From: Phycisphaerae bacterium
Lineage (GTDB): Bacteria > Planctomycetota > Phycisphaerae > Sedimentisphaerales > UBA12454
NCBI GenBank assembly: GCA_041652575.1
Contig: JBAZHC010000001.1
Location: 1 to 64,000 of the forward strand
Direction: 5' to 3'
DNA length: 64,000 bases
A model generated the notes under the pieces. It saw nothing but the letters and a program-made list of their open reading frames with translations. It was not told the origin of the DNA and did no database searches. This document shows, one piece after another, positions 1 to 8,731 of this stretch (position 1 is its first letter; every line of letters begins with the position of its first letter). The position numbers and the translations under genes are program-made.

Positions 1-111
1 TATGATGATTACCAGCAGATATTCGATGCTGCTTCGATGGCATGGAACAAAATCTCATCAAATCAATTCCAAACAATCTGCAATGCCACGTGGTTAAAGC
101 ACGAAAATTAA
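1..111 (+). CDS. IS630-like transposase, C-terminal fragment (cut by window edge)
   Basis: The first 36 codons read open in frame 1 to a TAA at 109-111. The peptide (FDAASMAWNKISSNQF, then ICNATW) resembles the C-terminal tail of IS630/DDE transposases, where an Ala-Trp-Asn helix is followed by a Pro/Gln-rich turn and a final I-x-x-x-x-W motif. The catalytic DDE region would lie upstream, outside the window, so I cannot tell whether the element is intact. No terminal inverted repeat was recognised downstream. The identification rests on a short tail only. Confidence 0.55.
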   Translation, partial: YDDYQQIFDAASMAWNKISSNQFQTICNATWLKHEN

Positions 112-196
112 ATGGAAAGCGTATTAGCTAAAAATTATATTTGTATTATAATATCTTCGTGAAGCTTCTTTTCTTTGTGGTGGCAGTAGGGTAATC

Positions 197-568
197 ATGG
201 AATTCGATGCATTATCAAAAAAAGTAATTGGTTGTGCTCTTGAGGTGCATAAAAAATTGGGACCTGGATTACTCGAATCTGCTTATGAAAAATGTTTATC
301 CTATGAACTTTTATGTGCCAATATAAAACACAATATCCAACAAGAATTGCCTATACAATACAAAAAAGTAAAACTGGATTGTGCATATCGGATTGATATG
401 GTTGTTGAAAACGAAATTATTGTTGAACTTAAAAGTGTTGATAAGATTCTGCCAATTCACGAGGCACAACTGCTTACTTATATGAAGCTTTCAGGCATTA
501 AAATCGGACTTCTTATGAATTTTAATGCTTGTCGATTAAAAGATGGTTTAAAAAGATTTGTCCTATAA
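197..568 (+). CDS. GxxExxY protein (PD-(D/E)XK-like fold)
   Basis: This 123-residue protein matches the GxxExxY family. The name-giving motif is GLLESAY at about residues 24-30, within the typical K-LGPGLLESAYEKCL context. The C-terminal half (RIDMVV, then IIVELKSV and a Q-LLTYMKLSG helix) matches the D...ExK core of PD-(D/E)XK nuclease-like folds. The family is common in Planctomycetota and Bacteroidota, often scattered near mobile elements, and its function is unknown. Here it lies just after a transposase tail. A weak AGGG precedes the ATG. The length is normal, so it is probably complete. Confidence 0.88.
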   Translation: MEFDALSKKVIGCALEVHKKLGPGLLESAYEKCLSYELLCANIKHNIQQELPIQYKKVKLDCAYRIDMVVENEIIVELKSVDKILPIHEAQLLTYMKLSGIKIGLLMNFNACRLKDGLKRFVL

Positions 569-1262
569 TGTCGCTCACCACGAAGAAAAAATTATAAAAT
601 ACTGCCGAACTTAATGTAGGCAATAATTATCTGGTTTGTTAAAGTGTTATAATATCATTGTTTTTTTAAAAATATCAAATATAATCCTTCGTGGTTCTTC
701 CATTCTTCGTGGTGCAATTTTTTTTTATTTTTCTCTTGCAATCCGCCTTGGGATTTGCTATAATACGCTGAGTTAATTGGGGCAGAGAGAAGTTATTGCT
801 TACAGGGACAGAAGAAACTCACTTGGATCATTGCAGTTAGATTGTTTGTTCTTTGTGTCTTAGTGCCTTTGTGGCACAGCAGTAGCTTTTTGACAATTTC
901 ATCTTTTAATTAATCACGAACTTTTAATCGCTGATTCCGCAGAAACTAAAAGGAGTTGGATTCCCTCTCCCTCGGGGATAAATTTTGCAGGAATAGCATT
1001 GTCAGTGTGAGTCAGTGTTTTAGTCCGTGTCGATCAGTGTAGTGCAGTAGCTCTTTCAAAAAAAAATTCATCACGTATATTAGCCACAGAGTGCACAGAG
1101 ACCACAGAGATATTATATAAAAATTTATCTTCGCGTTCTTCGTCCCTTCGTGGTGAATCGTCTCGGCTTTAAAACGCGTAAATCGTTTAATGTAAATTGT
1201 GCCAATGTAATGTATGGCAAAAAGTATTTTTATTTAACCCCCATTTTTTAGGAGACCGAACA
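569..1262. other. Gene-free stretch with dispersed repeats
   Basis: About 690 bases with no convincing coding region. It holds degenerate copies of two dispersed sequences seen elsewhere in the window: the period-8 CACNAAGG repeat in reverse orientation (851-876) and several CTTCGTGGTGAAT-type tracts (around 695-720 and 1135-1160). The last ~20 bases carry the leader and ribosome-binding site of the following PEP-CTERM gene. Confidence 0.6.
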
Positions 1263-1787
1263 ATGTTGAAGAAAATGTTAGTTTTATTGGCAATTCTGGC
1301 TTTGGCGAATCTGGCATCTGCTGCGATATCACTGCAGACAAGCGCAAGCGGCACAGACTTTTCAGACCCAGGCGCCGCTATTGACCTTATGCCGAGCGAT
1401 ACTATCTGGATTGGTATCTATCAGGACATTCAACTGAATGCCAACACTATGATTTTTATAACAGCTCCTGCCCCTGGTAGCTGGACAGGTCAAAGTGTAG
1501 TTTTTACTCCTCCGGCTTTGTCAGGCGTACCAGGCTGGACGTATTACGGTGTTATTGAAGGTATGGATGCTTGGAATGGTGATTTCGGACTGCCAGGCAC
1601 TGAACAGGGCGGACCGGGCTTATTTGGCGCTGTACAGTTCCATTGTGATGCACCAGGCGATGTATTTATTACTCTAACAGACGAAAACCTCAATCAAATG
1701 GACACTCTTGTTATCCACCAGATACCAGAGCCGGCGACAATGGTTCTGTTGGGCTTAGGCGGTCTTTTCTTCAGGAAGAAAAAATAG
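1263..1787 (+). CDS. PEP-CTERM sorting-domain exported protein
   Basis: The 174-residue product has an N-terminal signal peptide (MLKKMLVLLAILALANLASA) and a classic C-terminal PEP-CTERM tripartite tail: IPEPAT, a short hydrophobic helix (MVLLGLGGLFF) and a basic RKKK end. Such tails are processed by exosortase, anchoring or releasing proteins at the envelope; no exosortase is in this window. The middle is not recognisable beyond a beta-rich composition. I chose the ATG at 1263, 66 bases inside the open frame, because AGGAG sits just before it and the signal peptide starts there. A strong terminator follows. Confidence 0.85.
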   Translation: MLKKMLVLLAILALANLASAAISLQTSASGTDFSDPGAAIDLMPSDTIWIGIYQDIQLNANTMIFITAPAPGSWTGQSVVFTPPALSGVPGWTYYGVIEGMDAWNGDFGLPGTEQGGPGLFGAVQFHCDAPGDVFITLTDENLNQMDTLVIHQIPEPATMVLLGLGGLFFRKKK

Positions 1788-1810
1788 AACCGACTATAAT
1801 TTCAAAATCG

Positions 1811-1842
1811 AAAAAGGCAGGTTTTAAACCTGCCTTTTTTTT
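1811..1842 (+). terminator. Rho-independent terminator after the PEP-CTERM gene
   Basis: A near-perfect hairpin (AAAAAGGCAGGTTT paired with AAACCTGCCTTTTT) followed by a T run, 23 bases after the stop codon. Confidence 0.9.
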
Positions 1843-1899
1843 GTTTTGTAAATTTAATGGTATTATGTAAAATAAAGCCATTATTTGGAGCTGAAGACA

Positions 1900-2451
1900 A
1901 TGGGACATAAAGTTTTTTATCTGGTTTTTTGTTTAATGGTTTTAGGCGGCTGCGGCGAAGAACAGAAAAAACCTGCGGCGAAAAAGGTGAATGAAACGGC
2001 TGCGGCTTTTCTCGCCGGTACCTGGCAGGGCGATATGGAAGATTGGCTAATTGTTATAGATGCCAACGGCCATGTAACAAGGGCAAGGGTGCCCATCGGC
2101 AGAGTAGAAATGACGCCTGATAAAATTACGAAAGTCCCAATGAAACAAGGCGGTCAGGGCGTTTATAAGCCGGGACAATGGTTTGTCCAATATGACCCCA
2201 ACACTAAGGAGATGATGGTAGAAATTAATATAAAGCATTTTAAGGCACGGATGGGCAAAAATACGGTTGAAGGCAGAAGCAGGGATGTTTTTGTCGGGCC
2301 TGTCGAGCCGAATGGAATGTTGTGGACGGCAGACTGGGTCTCGGAACCGCATTATCTTGCAAGTACGGATAAGCAAAAAAAAATAGCTTTAGCCGTAGAT
2401 CCGAACGAATATTATAAAGGGCAGGTAATATTTAAAAAAGTAAGGAAATAG
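1900..2451 (+). CDS. Hypothetical lipoprotein
   Basis: A 183-residue predicted lipoprotein. The N-terminus is a short signal peptide ending in LGGC, with the modifiable cysteine at about residue 18, followed by a charged linker (EEQKKPAAKK). The mature part contains FLAGTWQGDMEDW near its start and repeated basic beta-strand-like segments, reminiscent of small calycin-like lipoproteins, but I do not recognise a family. An in-frame TTG at 1885 is possible; the ATG at 1900 is preferred because GGAG lies just upstream and it gives a compact signal peptide. It lies between two PEP-CTERM genes with its own upstream terminator, so it is probably monocistronic. Confidence 0.75.
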   Translation: MGHKVFYLVFCLMVLGGCGEEQKKPAAKKVNETAAAFLAGTWQGDMEDWLIVIDANGHVTRARVPIGRVEMTPDKITKVPMKQGGQGVYKPGQWFVQYDPNTKEMMVEINIKHFKARMGKNTVEGRSRDVFVGPVEPNGMLWTADWVSEPHYLASTDKQKKIALAVDPNEYYKGQVIFKKVRK

Positions 2452-2503
2452 GGCGTTATCGCCATTTGGCGTTCCAATTTTGAAAATAAAGCCGGGAATG
2501 CTC

Positions 2504-2533
2504 TTGACAAAAAGCAGGAGCTTTGGGTAAAAT
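2504..2533 (+). promoter_or_regulatory. Sigma-70-type promoter for the second PEP-CTERM gene
   Basis: A perfect TTGACA at 2504-2509 and TAAAAT at 2528-2533 are separated by 18 bases, pointing at the gene that starts at 2642. The roughly 100-base leader ends in CCATTTTTTAGGAG, shared with the other PEP-CTERM gene. Confidence 0.65.
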
Positions 2534-2641
2534 AGGGCGTGAAAATTGGTTATTCCCCGATGGTATTGTAGCTTTGAGGGATTAATGTCTTAAATAAGCG
2601 AAAGTCGAGGAATTGCCGGCCATTTTTTAGGAGGAAGAGAA

Positions 2642-3139
2642 ATGAAGAAGAGATTATTCATAACAATTCTGGTTCTCTGTGTTGCCCCGCTTTGTAAGGC
2701 ACCGATAGATTGGTCAATTTTTTATAACAGCAATGAAGACCTAATCACAATTTCCGTTGTGGACCCTCTCCAGGAGGATATTTATCTTGCTTTGGCGGTT
2801 GACGATGGCGGCATCTTAAGCGACTTTGCTGCCGGAACAAACGCTCCGTCTGAGTCGCAATTTTATGATACGTTAGCAAATGACGGATGGTCAGTACTGG
2901 GTCAGGGAGAAATATGGGTTATGGCAGAGGCTGTTATACCATACACATACTACGATGGCGATTGGCTGACGGCCGCTTTTAGTTTTGCTCCCGGCAAAAA
3001 TTTTGCGACACTTTCCCTTTATCGTATATATTCTTCTGAGAATCCTGGCCCGGTCCTGCTGGATTCACTTGCTATTCCTGAACCAATTACTGTGTCTTTG
3101 TTGGCATTTGGCGGCCTGTTTCTTTACCGCCGCAAATAG
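2642..3139 (+). CDS. PEP-CTERM-like exported protein
   Basis: This 165-residue product has a signal peptide (MKKRLFITILVLCVAPLCKA) and ends in IPEPIT, a hydrophobic stretch (VSLLAFGGLFL) and YRRK, the PEP-CTERM architecture. The middle is an acidic, beta-rich domain typical of small planctomycete exported proteins and has no recognised family. A very strong AGGAGGA precedes the ATG. It has its own promoter and ends at a converging hairpin shared with the pseudopilin gene. Together with the gene at 1263 it suggests that exosortase-dependent sorting operates in this organism. Confidence 0.82.
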   Translation: MKKRLFITILVLCVAPLCKAPIDWSIFYNSNEDLITISVVDPLQEDIYLALAVDDGGILSDFAAGTNAPSESQFYDTLANDGWSVLGQGEIWVMAEAVIPYTYYDGDWLTAAFSFAPGKNFATLSLYRIYSSENPGPVLLDSLAIPEPITVSLLAFGGLFLYRRK

Positions 3140-3159
3140 TAAAATTATCTGAAACACAG

Positions 3160-3187
3160 AAAAACCGGCTTAAGACCGATTTTTTTA
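3160..3187. terminator. Possible bidirectional terminator
   Basis: AAAACCGG and CCGATTTT form a short imperfect stem flanked by an A run on one side and a T run on the other, between converging genes. The GC core is only three pairs, so this is tentative. Confidence 0.45.
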
Positions 3188-3667
3188 ATAATCATAATAC
3201 CTGACATTTTCAGAGTCAGTATCGGGATAATCAATTTTGATTGTCTTGGTTAATGGTTTGTATATCCAGCCGAAAGAACCTGTAGCTGAAGCGGAAAGTG
3301 TGGCGGTAGAGGCTATTACTTTTATGGTGTTTTTGCCATTAAATGGATTTTTGGGTATTGCCAATAAATAAGGTCCCAGATTATTACTTGCACTGCATAA
3401 TTGTTGCGTAAAAGTAGTCGAAAGCGGAGTTTTTGACATATCTCCATTTAGGAACCCCGGAGGGGTACCGCCGTGCTGAGCGGCGTAGCGTTCGATGGCA
3501 TCTCTGAGAATCTTCAGGTTTTGTTTGGCGGCGGTTTCCTTGGCCTTTTGGCTCTGGTCTGCCAGCAGGGGAATTGCAATTGCCGCCAAAATCCCGACAA
3601 TAGCTACCACTATCAGGATTTCGACAAGAGTAAACGCACCTACAGCGTGTCTGTGTTTAAAGTCCAT
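3185..3667 (-). CDS. Type II secretion/type IV pilin-like pseudopilin
   Basis: A 160-residue protein with a prepilin N-terminus: a short basic leader ending in GA, then FTLVEILIVVAIVGIL with the conserved Glu five residues after the cleavage site. After the helix comes a GspG/PilE-like amphipathic segment (QSQKAKETAAKQNL) and a small C-terminal domain with FNGKNTIK and SFGWIYKP, as in major pseudopilins. It would be processed by prepilin peptidase and assembled into a pseudopilus. The ATG at 3667 gives a leader of normal length; the open frame extends 19 codons further without prepilin features. No other secretion gene adjoins, so it may be an orphan pilin. Confidence 0.85.
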   Translation of the reverse strand: MDFKHRHAVGAFTLVEILIVVAIVGILAAIAIPLLADQSQKAKETAAKQNLKILRDAIERYAAQHGGTPPGFLNGDMSKTPLSTTFTQQLCSASNNLGPYLLAIPKNPFNGKNTIKVIASTATLSASATGSFGWIYKPLTKTIKIDYPDTDSENVRYYDY

Positions 3668-3772
3668 ACAGGCTTTATCGGCACAAAAAAGGCAGCAGTT
3701 TATAGCTATAAAGGCACAACGCAAAGTTTTTTAAAGATATTATTTTTACTTAGTGTCTTGGTGTCTTTGTGG

Positions 3773-5347
3773 CTATCTCCAGCGGCCTGTCCAGAGCCAG
3801 TTTTCGGCAAAGACAGCGAAATCAGCAAAATCTGCCTCATTAAGCCAGTTTTCCGTAAAAGCGAACAAATCTTCGAAATCAACTATGCCGTCATTATTAA
3901 AATCGGAGGTATTTGTAACACATTCATCGGCGCCGATATCGATTCTTGTATTGAAAGTTCTTTCTTCGTTATCAAAATCAAATTCGCCGCTTGCGGTATT
4001 GGAATCTCCTGCGTTTACACAGGGCGATTGAGGCGGAATATGATAATTCTCGATACCTGCGAAAAGAGGGTTTTGGCTGATATTGCCATTGATGCCGGTC
4101 AAATCGGAAATTTGACCGCCATAGCTGCCGCTTTCATTATTCCACACATCATTGAATTTAATAACAACAAGACTGCCGTAACAATATATACCGTATCCTC
4201 TGTTTGAAGTAATAATATTATTTGCTATCAGGCCGGTTACGGTAGCATCGCATTGTATGCCCCCGCCATAATATTTTTTTAAATTATCTGATATCGTATT
4301 GTTTAGAATCAGTACATTTGCCGGACCTTTACAAAGAATTCCTCGTCCGGTATTTTGGCAGATAATATTATTTCTTATTGTCGGCTCGCTCGACCAATAT
4401 AGGCTTATGCCCCCGGCATACCAATCCTCGTTTTCCGTTATGATGTTCCATTCAATCAATGGGGCCGAATAGTAATAGATATAAATCCCTCCTCCGCCTC
4501 CGGTGCATATATTATGCTGAATAGTATTCCTGATGATTTGGGGCGAAGATGTGTATGTAATGTGAATCCCGGCTCCGAGCACGGATTTATTATTGTAAAC
4601 ACGATTGTTTTCAGTTGTTCCGTTCGACCATTGACGCAGGTGTATTCCGCCCCCGTATGAATCTGCGTGATTATATTGAATTATGTTATTTGTAATTATC
4701 GGATTGCAATATTGAAAACCGACAATGGCGCCGCCGTCGCCGTGGTCGTAAACATTCGGGTCGCTCGGATTCGGGTCGGCAAAACCGTGGTCGATGATTG
4801 CGTTATTATCTGAAATTGTGTTATCGGTAATTATTGCGTTACTGTGGTCGTAGCAGTAGATACCGCCGCCCTGCCCGGCGAAATTTTTTGTTATGATATT
4901 TTTTCTAATGGTCGGACTCGAATGGTTTGAGCACAGTACCGCGCCGCCGCATCGGTTCCAAAGATTGCCTTTAAATTCCCAATATACCTGAAGCCAGGAA
5001 CCCGTCCCTCCGGTAAGCGTGAAACCTTCGATGATCGATGCGGATGTTTCACCGCTTTTGAATGTTACCGCAGAGGCGGTATTTATATTGGCAGGGCGGT
5101 TGCCGTCAATAATTGTAGTTGCGACAATACCAGGATTATTAGGGTCTGTCGAACGGACGGTAATAGCTCTGCCGAGAAAGTTAATATTTTCAAAATATCT
5201 GCCGGGTGCGACGATTATGGTGTCGCCATTTATAGACGAGCTAATTGCCTCTTGGATAGACGGATAATCCGCGCTGGGAACATAGAGTACACCCGCACCG
5301 CATGCATCTGCAAAAAACAGCAGAAAACAAATCAAAAAAATCCTCAC
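3773..5347 (-). CDS. Secreted right-handed beta-helix protein with dockerin-like tail
   Basis: The product has about 524 residues. A signal peptide (VRIFLICFLLFFADACGAG) is followed by YVPSADYPSIQEAI...GDTIIVAPGRY, the usual start of a parallel beta-helix of the NosD/pectate-lyase type. Repeated rungs follow: PTIRKNIITKN, AIITDNTISDN, PIITNNIIQYN. The C-terminus is DFNNDGIVDFEDLFAF...ADFADFAVFAENWL, an EF-hand/dockerin-like calcium motif common in Phycisphaerae exported proteins. Such proteins often bind or cleave polysaccharides; no catalytic residues can be assigned. I chose the GTG at 5347 because AAGGAGA lies just before it. The TAG stop is also the first triplet of a dispersed repeat. 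Confidence 0.85.
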   Translation of the reverse strand: MRIFLICFLLFFADACGAGVLYVPSADYPSIQEAISSSINGDTIIVAPGRYFENINFLGRAITVRSTDPNNPGIVATTIIDGNRPANINTASAVTFKSGETSASIIEGFTLTGGTGSWLQVYWEFKGNLWNRCGGAVLCSNHSSPTIRKNIITKNFAGQGGGIYCYDHSNAIITDNTISDNNAIIDHGFADPNPSDPNVYDHGDGGAIVGFQYCNPIITNNIIQYNHADSYGGGIHLRQWSNGTTENNRVYNNKSVLGAGIHITYTSSPQIIRNTIQHNICTGGGGGIYIYYYSAPLIEWNIITENEDWYAGGISLYWSSEPTIRNNIICQNTGRGILCKGPANVLILNNTISDNLKKYYGGGIQCDATVTGLIANNIITSNRGYGIYCYGSLVVIKFNDVWNNESGSYGGQISDLTGINGNISQNPLFAGIENYHIPPQSPCVNAGDSNTASGEFDFDNEERTFNTRIDIGADECVTNTSDFNNDGIVDFEDLFAFTENWLNEADFADFAVFAENWLWTGRWR

Positions 5348-5626
5348 ATCTTCTCCTTGATAGCTATATATCTGAATAATAGCAAAAAAAACGCAAAATA
5401 GCAAATGGTTACTGGTAAGTGCTTATTGACAAGTTAGTTATGATAAAAATAAACAACGAGGAATATATGTTTTTATGGGGTAGTTCAGGAGGATTTTTCA
5501 AAAATATGTCTTTTCAGTATTAAAAAGGGCAAAATTTTATCTTTTGTCCGATAAAGCCTAAAGTTTTCAGGTTCTTAAGGCCGAAAAATTAGATATAGGA
5601 CTAAATTTAACGAGCGCTTAAAGTAC

Positions 5627-5646
5627 CGTTTTTAATGTTAAAAACG
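5627..5646. promoter_or_regulatory. Perfect palindrome upstream of the ParA-like gene
   Basis: CGTTTTTAA and TTAAAAACG are perfect 9-bp arms around TG, ending 28 bases before the ATG at 5675. It could be an operator for autoregulation or part of a short 5' hairpin; there is no T run that would make it a terminator. Confidence 0.45.
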
Positions 5647-5674
5647 CATTTTTAAGTGAATAAAGGATTATTCT

Positions 5675-6949
5675 ATGAGAACCATAGCTGTGATTAACCA
5701 GAAGGGCGGATGCGGAAAGACTACAGTTTCTATAAATCTTGCAAGCGCCCTTGCTGCCGAAGGCAAAAAAACTTTGCTGATTGACATAGACTCGCAGGGT
5801 CATTGCGCTGTAGGTCTTGCCGTGCCGGAAGAACAGATTGAGCAGAGTATTTACGATTGTTTAATTGGCTCAAGACGCGGCGAACCTGTAAGGCTTACTG
5901 AAATTCTGTGGGAGATAAGCGACAACTTTGAGCTTGCGCCATCGAGTATCGACCTTGCGGCATTTGAACAGCAGGTCAGCGGTACTCCTGACCGTGAAAA
6001 CTGTTTAAAAGATGTACTCGCAGCCGTTGCAAAGGATTACGACTATGCGGTCGTGGATTGTCCTCCGGCGGTCGGGCTTTTGACATTCAACGCGCTTCGC
6101 GCGGCAACGGATGTTATCGTGCCGGTGGAGACGGGATATTTTTCACTGCACGGCCTGAGTAAGCAGCTTGACACCTTAAGCATTTTGTGCAAACAGGGTT
6201 CACAGCATATAAATGTGATGGTTCTCGCCAGTATGTACGATATCCGCACGAAAATGGGCAGAGAAATTCTGGCCGAACTGCGAAAGAACTTCGCAGGCAG
6301 AATGTTCAAAACAGTTGTTAATTTCAATACCCGGCTCAAAGAGGCGGCAAGTCTTGGTCAGCCGATTTGCGAATACGACCCTGCCAGCAGAGGGCATAAA
6401 GATTTTCAATGCCTTGCTCAGGAACTTATAGCGACCGATACGCTGATTGAACAAAAACAGGTTGCAACTGCAATTAGCAAACAGGAATCGGCCCCGGCGG
6501 CAATCCAGCCTGCCAAGGATAAAGTAAAAGAGAGAAAGGAGATTATCGAGACTCTGGACAATAGTCTTGAATCGATAAGCTCATCGGCACAGGAGCTTCT
6601 TGCCGGCCTTAAAGGCAGTCAGCTTAAGGCAAAGAGTAAACAATCGAATATAGACAGCAAGCTGAATGATTTTTATGGCGTTCGGCAATTAGAAGGTTCT
6701 GTAAGATTTGTTACGCTTTATCCGCGGGCGAAAACTGTGCAGATTGCCGGCGATTTTAACAATTGGCAGCCGCAAAAAACCGCGCTGGTACCTGCAAAAG
6801 ACGGTAAATGGGAACTGGCTTTTGAACTCGCTCCAGGCAAGTATCGTTATCGTATGGTTGTTGACGGCCAGTGGCAGCAGGACCCGTATAATGAAAAAGT
6901 CGAGGCAAATCCTTATGGAGAATATAACTCAATACTCGAAGTAAAATAA
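5675..6949 (+). CDS. ParA/Soj-type ATPase fused to a CBM48/AMPK-like glycogen-binding domain
   Basis: This 424-residue protein joins two domains. Residues 1-255 are a ParA/MinD-family ATPase: the deviant Walker A KGGCGKTT is at 10-17, LLIDIDSQGH is the Walker A' strand, and VVDCPPAVG is Walker B. Residues about 260-340 form a charged linker. Residues about 343-424 (VQIAGDFNNWQ, then GKYRYRMVVDG) match the E-set glycogen-recognition fold of AMPK-beta and CBM48. ParA proteins partition DNA or position large assemblies on the nucleoid. The extra domain suggests a polysaccharide or glycogen granule as cargo, which is inference. No parB or parS lies nearby. A terminator follows. Confidence 0.9.
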   Translation: MRTIAVINQKGGCGKTTVSINLASALAAEGKKTLLIDIDSQGHCAVGLAVPEEQIEQSIYDCLIGSRRGEPVRLTEILWEISDNFELAPSSIDLAAFEQQVSGTPDRENCLKDVLAAVAKDYDYAVVDCPPAVGLLTFNALRAATDVIVPVETGYFSLHGLSKQLDTLSILCKQGSQHINVMVLASMYDIRTKMGREILAELRKNFAGRMFKTVVNFNTRLKEAASLGQPICEYDPASRGHKDFQCLAQELIATDTLIEQKQVATAISKQESAPAAIQPAKDKVKERKEIIETLDNSLESISSSAQELLAGLKGSQLKAKSKQSNIDSKLNDFYGVRQLEGSVRFVTLYPRAKTVQIAGDFNNWQPQKTALVPAKDGKWELAFELAPGKYRYRMVVDGQWQQDPYNEKVEANPYGEYNSILEVK

Positions 6950-6965
6950 TACCAAATAGTTATAA

Positions 6966-7005
6966 AAAATCCCGTAACCGGATAATTCCAGGTACGGGAT
7001 TTTTA
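6966..7005 (+). terminator. Terminator of the ParA-fusion gene
   Basis: AATCCCGTAACC pairs with GGTACGGGATT (one bulged A) and is followed by TTTTATT, 17 bases past the stop. Confidence 0.85.
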
Positions 7006-7008
7006 TTG

Positions 7009-7051
7009 CACAAAAACAAACCGACCTTTCGCTTTAGGGGCGGAAGGTCGG
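7009..7051 (-). terminator. Terminator of the pilin-like gene (minus strand)
   Basis: On the minus strand CCGACCTTCCG pairs with CGAAAGGTCGG around CCCCTAAAG and is followed by TTTGTTTTTG. It lies about 50 bases after the stop of the pilin-like gene. Confidence 0.8.
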
Positions 7052-7103
7052 TGCGACTGCAGCCTGATTACAGTCTTATTTTTCCTGCTGTAAGTCCTTA
7101 GGA

Positions 7104-8138
7104 CTATTCAGCTTTGTCTATATCAGAGACCAGATAGTTATCGTCTGCACTCCGTGGATACCACTCATTGTTAGTTTGTATTGGCATTGGGTTAACAGCA
7201 GTGGTGCCGGCCATAGTGGTTCCAATTCCGCACTGTCTCAGGTTCTCTTCAGTGGTTGGATTTATATAACCTGCAGTAGTGGTACTTCCCCAGATAGTGT
7301 AAATATTATCCGATTCGACGCCGCAGTTGGCACTCTTTTCAAATTTTGCGTGCTGGTCGGCATAGAGAACATTCTGACCATCTTTTTGATGGTAGGTGTT
7401 ATTGCCGGCTGCGATTGAATCCGGTTTCAGCTTATTGCCCACGCTATCCCAAACATACAGACGTGCAGGGGAAGCAGTGGCAGAATCTGGAGTTTGCCAG
7501 TAAGGATTTCTGTCGGCCATGATTGCCCTGGCTGGGTTCGAAGTAGTTGTTATAGGATATGCAATACCGGAACCGGTGCCGGTGGAGGCTATTGGCATAG
7601 GAAGCTGATAGGAATAGCTGTTATGTCCTTTAGCTCTGGAACCGGTTGTTTTTTGCGTGTCCCTTGAACCAAAATCCCATACATCTGTGAAGCTATTGGT
7701 TGCATAAGCGGTGGGGATTGAATATTTGGAAAGTTCGAACTTTTTCTGGTCCGAACCCGGGCAAACATACTGGTCTGGGGAAACATCAGCATATTTTACA
7801 AGCAGGTAAAGATTGGCACTCAAAGTGGTAAATTTAATAGTAATTGTTTCTGGGAATGCATTCGGGTTTCTCCAGTCCCATGAATTTATGCCTTCAATTC
7901 CGCCGGTGCCTCTGTTCCAGTAAGCGCCTGGGCTTCCGGCGACTGGGAATGATTCATACTTATCATCGGTGCTGTAGGTAAGCATAGCCTTTCCGACGCC
8001 TGCCAGGTTTGTGCCGCACATAATACGTTGAGCAAGCTGTCTGACCTTACCCAAAGCAGGCATAAGGATGGCCAACAACATTGCTATGATGGCGATAACC
8101 ACCAGTAACTCAACCAGTGTAAAGCCTTTCTTTTTCAT
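7104..8138 (-). CDS. Prepilin N-methylation domain protein, large planctomycete pilin-like family
   Basis: This 344-residue protein starts MKKKGFTLVELLVV, a consensus prepilin leader whose cleavage after Gly leaves N-methyl-Phe and Glu+5, followed by the hydrophobic assembly helix. The large C-terminal domain contains NLAGVGKAMLTYS, YVCPGS, AIMADRNPYW and GQNVLYADQHAKFEK. This is the layout of the DUF1559-like/H-X9-DG-type proteins that planctomycetes carry in many copies: an ADRNP-like motif, then a VLYADxH motif. Their role, perhaps envelope fibres, is not established. A longer start at 8153 is also possible; I prefer 8138, seven bases after AAAGG. It is monocistronic with its own terminator. 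Confidence 0.85.
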   Translation of the reverse strand: MKKKGFTLVELLVVIAIIAMLLAILMPALGKVRQLAQRIMCGTNLAGVGKAMLTYSTDDKYESFPVAGSPGAYWNRGTGGIEGINSWDWRNPNAFPETITIKFTTLSANLYLLVKYADVSPDQYVCPGSDQKKFELSKYSIPTAYATNSFTDVWDFGSRDTQKTTGSRAKGHNSYSYQLPMPIASTGTGSGIAYPITTTSNPARAIMADRNPYWQTPDSATASPARLYVWDSVGNKLKPDSIAAGNNTYHQKDGQNVLYADQHAKFEKSANCGVESDNIYTIWGSTTTAGYINPTTEENLRQCGIGTTMAGTTAVNPMPIQTNNEWYPRSADDNYLVSDIDKAE

Positions 8139-8731
8139 TTTTTGCCTTTCCATAATGGTTTTCCTTTCAAATTTCCGGCCGAGAGATTTACATCAAGTGC
8201 TGTCTTCGGCAACATTTTTAATTCTATAAGAGCAAACTAATCTGCACTATTCGGTCTTTGGTCGGTTTCTTGGCAAATCTCTCTGTCAGTAAACAAATTT
8301 AGGCCAAAAAGCAGCACTTTTTATGTTTTTTTCAAAAAACAGCGAAAAACCGCTAAATCATCAGGGTGCGCATCTTAAATTACATCGAAAAAAATGAAAA
8401 CCAACTTTAAAACTTATAATTAAAGGTGCCAAAAAGAGGGGCTGGTAAGATATGATAGCTTTTAAAATATAATCAACTTATTCAATTATTATTATGGCCC
8501 AGCTTTTGGCTCTTATCTAATACGAGTATAAAATAACATAGTATCAAGACCGTGTCAACAAAAAAATTGAACTAAGTAAAAAGGAAAGGATAAGTAAACA
8601 AAAACGAAGAGGAAAAAGAGCTAAGAAGATGCCATATGTCTTATTCGCCCAAAGTGCCGATTTGAGCTGTTTTCGAAGGGTCGTTATCGGACTCATTTGG
8701 GCCCAGAATGCAGGAGATATGGTTTATGTCC
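8139..8731. other. Gene-free stretch between divergent genes
   Basis: About 590 bases between the minus-strand pilin gene and the gltX promoter. It should contain the pilin promoter on the minus strand, but I could not pick a convincing -35/-10 pair. A 42-codon open frame at 8629-8757 has no supporting features. No repeat of the families seen elsewhere was recognised. Confidence 0.5.

Noticed and set aside
3473..4207. 244-codon plus-strand open frame
   Set aside because: It is antisense to the pseudopilin and beta-helix genes, both of which have signal sequences and recognisable domains.
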